The notes below the pieces were generated by a model that ran no database searches, had not been told where the DNA came from, and was given only the letters and a program-made list of their open reading frames with translations. Positions 5,135 to 6,480 of a stretch of 6,480 bases of DNA are shown here, in pieces. The stretch comes from Clostridia bacterium (GTDB lineage Bacteria; Bacillota; Clostridia; Oscillospirales; CAG-272), in contig JAFQUL010000124.1 in NCBI GenBank assembly GCA_017408535.1, positions 1 through 6,480 on the forward strand. The letters are read 5' to 3'. How positions within the stretch are numbered: the first letter of the stretch is position 1; each line of letters begins with the position of its first letter. The position numbers were made by a program, and so were the translations under genes.

Positions 5135-5917
5135 TTGTCTCCCTTTTACAATGTTTCACCCGTTGCCGCCGCCCTTTTAGCCACCCTTTTTACTTATCTG
5201 GTAACAGCGGCAGGCGCGGCAGCTGTCTTTCTTTTTAAGGATATAAACAGAAAATTTCTCGATCTTATGATGGGCTTTGCGGGGGGAGTTATGATCGCCG
5301 CATCCTTCTGGTCTCTCCTATCCCCGGCAACCGAGCTTCTCGAAGAGCTTGGACGATCTCCCTTTATCATGACTGCTATCGGCTTTACCGCAGGCGGTCT
5401 GTTCATCATACTCAGTGATATACTGCTGAAAAAGGTGACCTCTGACACCTCAGAGAGCCTTCACCGCTCTGCCCTGCTCGTTTCCGCGGTGACACTTCAC
5501 AATATTCCAGAGGGGCTTGCGGTGGGAGTAGCCTTCGGCTGTGCCGCTCTCGGTATTCCCGGTGCGACCTCCGCCGCCGCAATATCTCTTGCAGTAGGCA
5601 TTGGTCTGCAGAATTTCCCGGAGGGAATATGTGTTGCTTTACCTCTGCGGCGTGACGGAGTGTCGGTGGGTAAAAGCTTTTTCATTGGGCAAGCCTCGGG
5701 TATGGTAGAGCCGCTCTCGGGGATGCTGGGTGCTTTTGCGGCAATAAAGGTCCGCGAGATACTGCCATTTGCTCTTTCCTTCTCGGCAGGTGCAATGATC
5801 GCAGTAGTATGCTCAGAGCTGATACCGGAGTCCTTCAGAGACAGCAAAATAATATCCACCCTGGGTATCATTTTAGGCTTTGTTACCATGATGATACTCG
5901 ACGTGGCTCTCGGATAA
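5135..5917 (+). CDS. ZIP-family divalent metal transporter (ZupT/GufA-like)
   Basis: A 260-residue polytopic membrane protein with about eight hydrophobic segments. The two metal-path signatures of the ZIP family are intact: LHNIPEGLAVG in TM4 (121-131; H122, N123, E126) and LQNFPEGICVALPL in TM5 (158-171; N160, E163). Further acidic residues of the type lining the path are E192 (GMVEPL) and E228 (CSELIPES). A short polar loop with a single His (SDTSESLH, 103-110) sits before TM4. ZIP proteins bring Zn, Fe or Mn into the cytoplasm; which metal cannot be read from the sequence. Start set at TTG 5135-5137, with AAGGAG (5121-5126) 8 bases upstream; a GTG at 5126 overlaps that Shine-Dalgarno. Divergent from the Mur operon. 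I found no clear promoter or metal-repressor box in 5010-5120. Confidence 0.92.
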   Translation: MSPFYNVSPVAAALLATLFTYLVTAAGAAAVFLFKDINRKFLDLMMGFAGGVMIAASFWSLLSPATELLEELGRSPFIMTAIGFTAGGLFIILSDILLKKVTSDTSESLHRSALLVSAVTLHNIPEGLAVGVAFGCAALGIPGATSAAAISLAVGIGLQNFPEGICVALPLRRDGVSVGKSFFIGQASGMVEPLSGMLGAFAAIKVREILPFALSFSAGAMIAVVCSELIPESFRDSKIISTLGIILGFVTMMILDVALG

Positions 5918-5975
5918 ATAAAAAATGCCTCAAGAGGTGCCTTTCATAAAGCAGTTTTTACCTGCCGCAAATATC

Positions 5976-6051
5976 GTAGGGCGGTGGCTTGCTGCCGCCG
6001 AAAACAAACGGTATAGGCAAAGAAAGCGGCGGGAGATACCCCCCGCCCTAC
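5976..6051. repeat. GC-rich inverted-repeat element (REP/MITE-like)
   Basis: 76 bases bounded by GTAGGGCGGTGG (5976-5987) and, inverted, CCCCCGCCCTAC (6040-6051), 11 of 12 matching. Each end also folds on itself: GGCGG (5980-5984) with CCGCC (5995-5999), and GGCGGG (6028-6033) with CCCGCC (6042-6047). Inner CCGCCG/CGGCGG (5995-6000, 6027-6032) gives a third pairing. The AT-rich middle codes for nothing convincing. No target-site duplication is seen. Elements with GTAGGGCGG-type ends are, to my knowledge, frequent between genes in gut Firmicutes; only one copy is in this window. Confidence 0.6.
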
Positions 6052-6054
6052 AAC

Positions 6055-6087
6055 AAAAGGAGTACGAGCGTTTTTCGTACTCCTTTT
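6055..6087. terminator. Hairpin terminator downstream of the ZIP gene
   Basis: Perfect 13-bp stem AAAAGGAGTACGA (6055-6067) / TCGTACTCCTTTT (6075-6087) with loop GCGTTTT. It has a T-tract on each strand, so it could work both ways. It lies 138 bases after the ZIP stop, with the repeat element between, and is the only strong terminator candidate there. Confidence 0.7.
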
Positions 6088-6258
6088 CACACATCTTGCC
6101 CGTTTAGGTTAGTGTGCTACACCATTTAGGTGTACTATCGGGCGGGAATGAGCCTCGTCAGATTGTCAAGCCTTTGGTTTGTGTCCCCGAAAGTCTATCT
6201 ACTTTTCCTGACAAGCACTGCTTTTGCGGACACAAATGCGATTTATATACTTGTCAAG
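6088..6258. other. Intergenic stretch without a supported gene
   Basis: Together with the repeat and terminator this forms the 447-base gap from the ZIP stop to the sigma factor gene. I see no open frame with a ribosome binding site on either strand. It holds small inverted repeats: TACACC-ATTTA-GGTGTA (6118-6134) and TTTGTGTCC (6178-6186) with GGACACAAA (6228-6236), plus TTGTCAAG twice in direct orientation (6163-6170, 6251-6258). Repeats this short are within chance expectation for the length. It may be decayed coding or mobile-element sequence. Confidence 0.5.
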
Positions 6259-6287
6259 TGGACTAATTCATAAATTTATGATATAAT
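6259..6287 (+). promoter_or_regulatory. Promoter of the ECF sigma gene, with palindrome in the spacer
   Basis: TGGACT (6259-6264, 4 of 6 to consensus), a 17-base spacer and TATAAT (6282-6287) preceded by TGA (extended -10). The spacer contains the perfect 14-base palindrome TCATAAATTTATGA (6268-6281), which would place a bound repressor right on RNA polymerase. Transcription from near 6294 gives a leader of about 70 nt. Confidence 0.65.
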
Positions 6288-6339
6288 TAAAAAACTTTGA
6301 TAATCAACCGAATCAAATCCCAATTCTACGACTTATGGG

Positions 6340-6351
6340 TGAAAGCTTTCA
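6340..6351 (+). promoter_or_regulatory. Short palindrome before the sigma gene's ribosome binding site
   Basis: TGAAAGCTTTCA is a perfect 12-base palindrome two bases before GAGGT (6354-6358). It might be a protein site; as RNA it folds poorly because it has no loop. Low weight. Confidence 0.25.
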
Positions 6352-6364
6352 AAGAGGTCTCAAA

Positions 6365-6480
6365 ATGGAAAATGAAATTACAAAATATGTAGAGTATCTG
6401 TTTGCTCTTGCCCTTAAGAAGTGCGGTGATGTGAACGATGCCGAAGATCTAACGCAAGAAACACTTCTCGCCGCGTATCA
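6365..6480 (+). CDS. ECF-type sigma-70 family sigma factor, N-terminal part, cut by right edge
   Basis: 38 complete codons from ATG 6365-6367 are open to the edge. The text runs MENEITKYVEYLFALALKKC, then GDVNDAEDLTQETLLAAY. The DAEDLTQETLLAA block is the conserved core of sigma region 2, which binds the RNA polymerase beta' clamp and the -10 element, so this is the start of an alternative sigma factor. GAGGT (6354-6358) is 6 bases upstream. An in-frame ATG at 6335 would add MGESFQRGLK but has no ribosome binding site. The rest of region 2, region 4 and any anti-sigma partner are outside the window, so the stimulus and regulon cannot be inferred. It has its own promoter. Confidence 0.87.
   Translation, partial: MENEITKYVEYLFALALKKCGDVNDAEDLTQETLLAAY

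Noticed and set aside
5497..5889. 130-codon minus-strand frame opposite the ZIP gene
   Set aside because: It is the reverse shadow of conserved transmembrane codons; the ZIP motifs on the plus strand are unambiguous.
5928..5948. Small hairpin GCCTC/GAGG right after the ZIP stop as terminator
   Set aside because: The stem is too short, its loop too tight and no proper T-run follows; the 13-bp hairpin at 6055-6087 is a better candidate.
5925..6107. 60-codon plus-strand frame after the ZIP gene
   Set aside because: It runs through the inverted-repeat element and the terminator hairpin, has no ribosome binding site and no family-like pattern.
6163..6258. TTGTCAAG direct repeats and the TTTGTGTCC/GGACACAAA pair as attachment or transposon ends
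   Set aside because: Matches of 8-9 bases at these distances are expected by chance in a window of this size, and no recombinase gene is present.

Overview
The window looks like a chromosome piece from a low- to mid-GC Gram-positive anaerobe of the Clostridia, most like a Ruminococcus/Oscillospiraceae gut bacterium. This rests on Shine-Dalgarno-driven ATG, GTG and TTG starts, consensus sigma-A promoters, a membrane-anchored MurF-type ligase, and GC-rich dispersed repeats of a kind I associate with gut Firmicutes. The species assignment is inference.

Left third (1-1380): an AT-rich accessory islet. A partial DUF559 nuclease-like gene runs off the left edge on the minus strand, and its ribosome binding site lies at the end of a G/C-rich hairpin repeat. 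Next come a 67-residue Cro/C1-type repressor (minus) and, divergently, a consensus promoter (TTGACA-17-TATAAT). That promoter feeds a roughly 160-nt leader and then an orphan lipoprotein gene (plus). Two short palindromes with the same half-site, ACATTA/TAATGT, sit at the repressor's start and over the divergent -10 box, as expected for an autoregulated switch. The leader carries two extra ribosome binding sites that lead to a start-stop and to a 14-codon frame with an ATA start, plus a hairpin, so it resembles an attenuator or the remains of a lost gene. A 13-bp bidirectional terminator closes the islet.

Middle (1383-5009): a compact minus-strand operon of alpha/beta hydrolase, MurF-type ligase and Ddl-type D-Ala-D-Ala ligase, read from one promoter at 4981-5009. 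Ddl would make the D-Ala-D-Ala dipeptide and MurF would add it to the UDP-MurNAc-tripeptide precursor of peptidoglycan. The MurF has about five membrane segments where the usual N-terminal substrate-binding domain should be, and the Ddl differs from the usual family in its last active-site loop. The set may therefore be a membrane-localised or paralogous version of the pathway. The hydrolase substrate is unknown.

Right part (5010-6480): a divergent ZIP-family metal transporter gene (plus), followed by a GC-rich inverted-repeat element, a 13-bp hairpin terminator and about 170 bases with no convincing gene. A promoter containing a 14-bp palindrome then precedes the first 38 codons of an ECF-type sigma factor cut by the right edge.

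I see no CRISPR array, tRNA, rRNA or recognised riboswitch. The most unusual items are the hydrolase/membrane-MurF/Ddl cassette, the leader of the lipoprotein gene, and the repeat-linked DUF559 gene.
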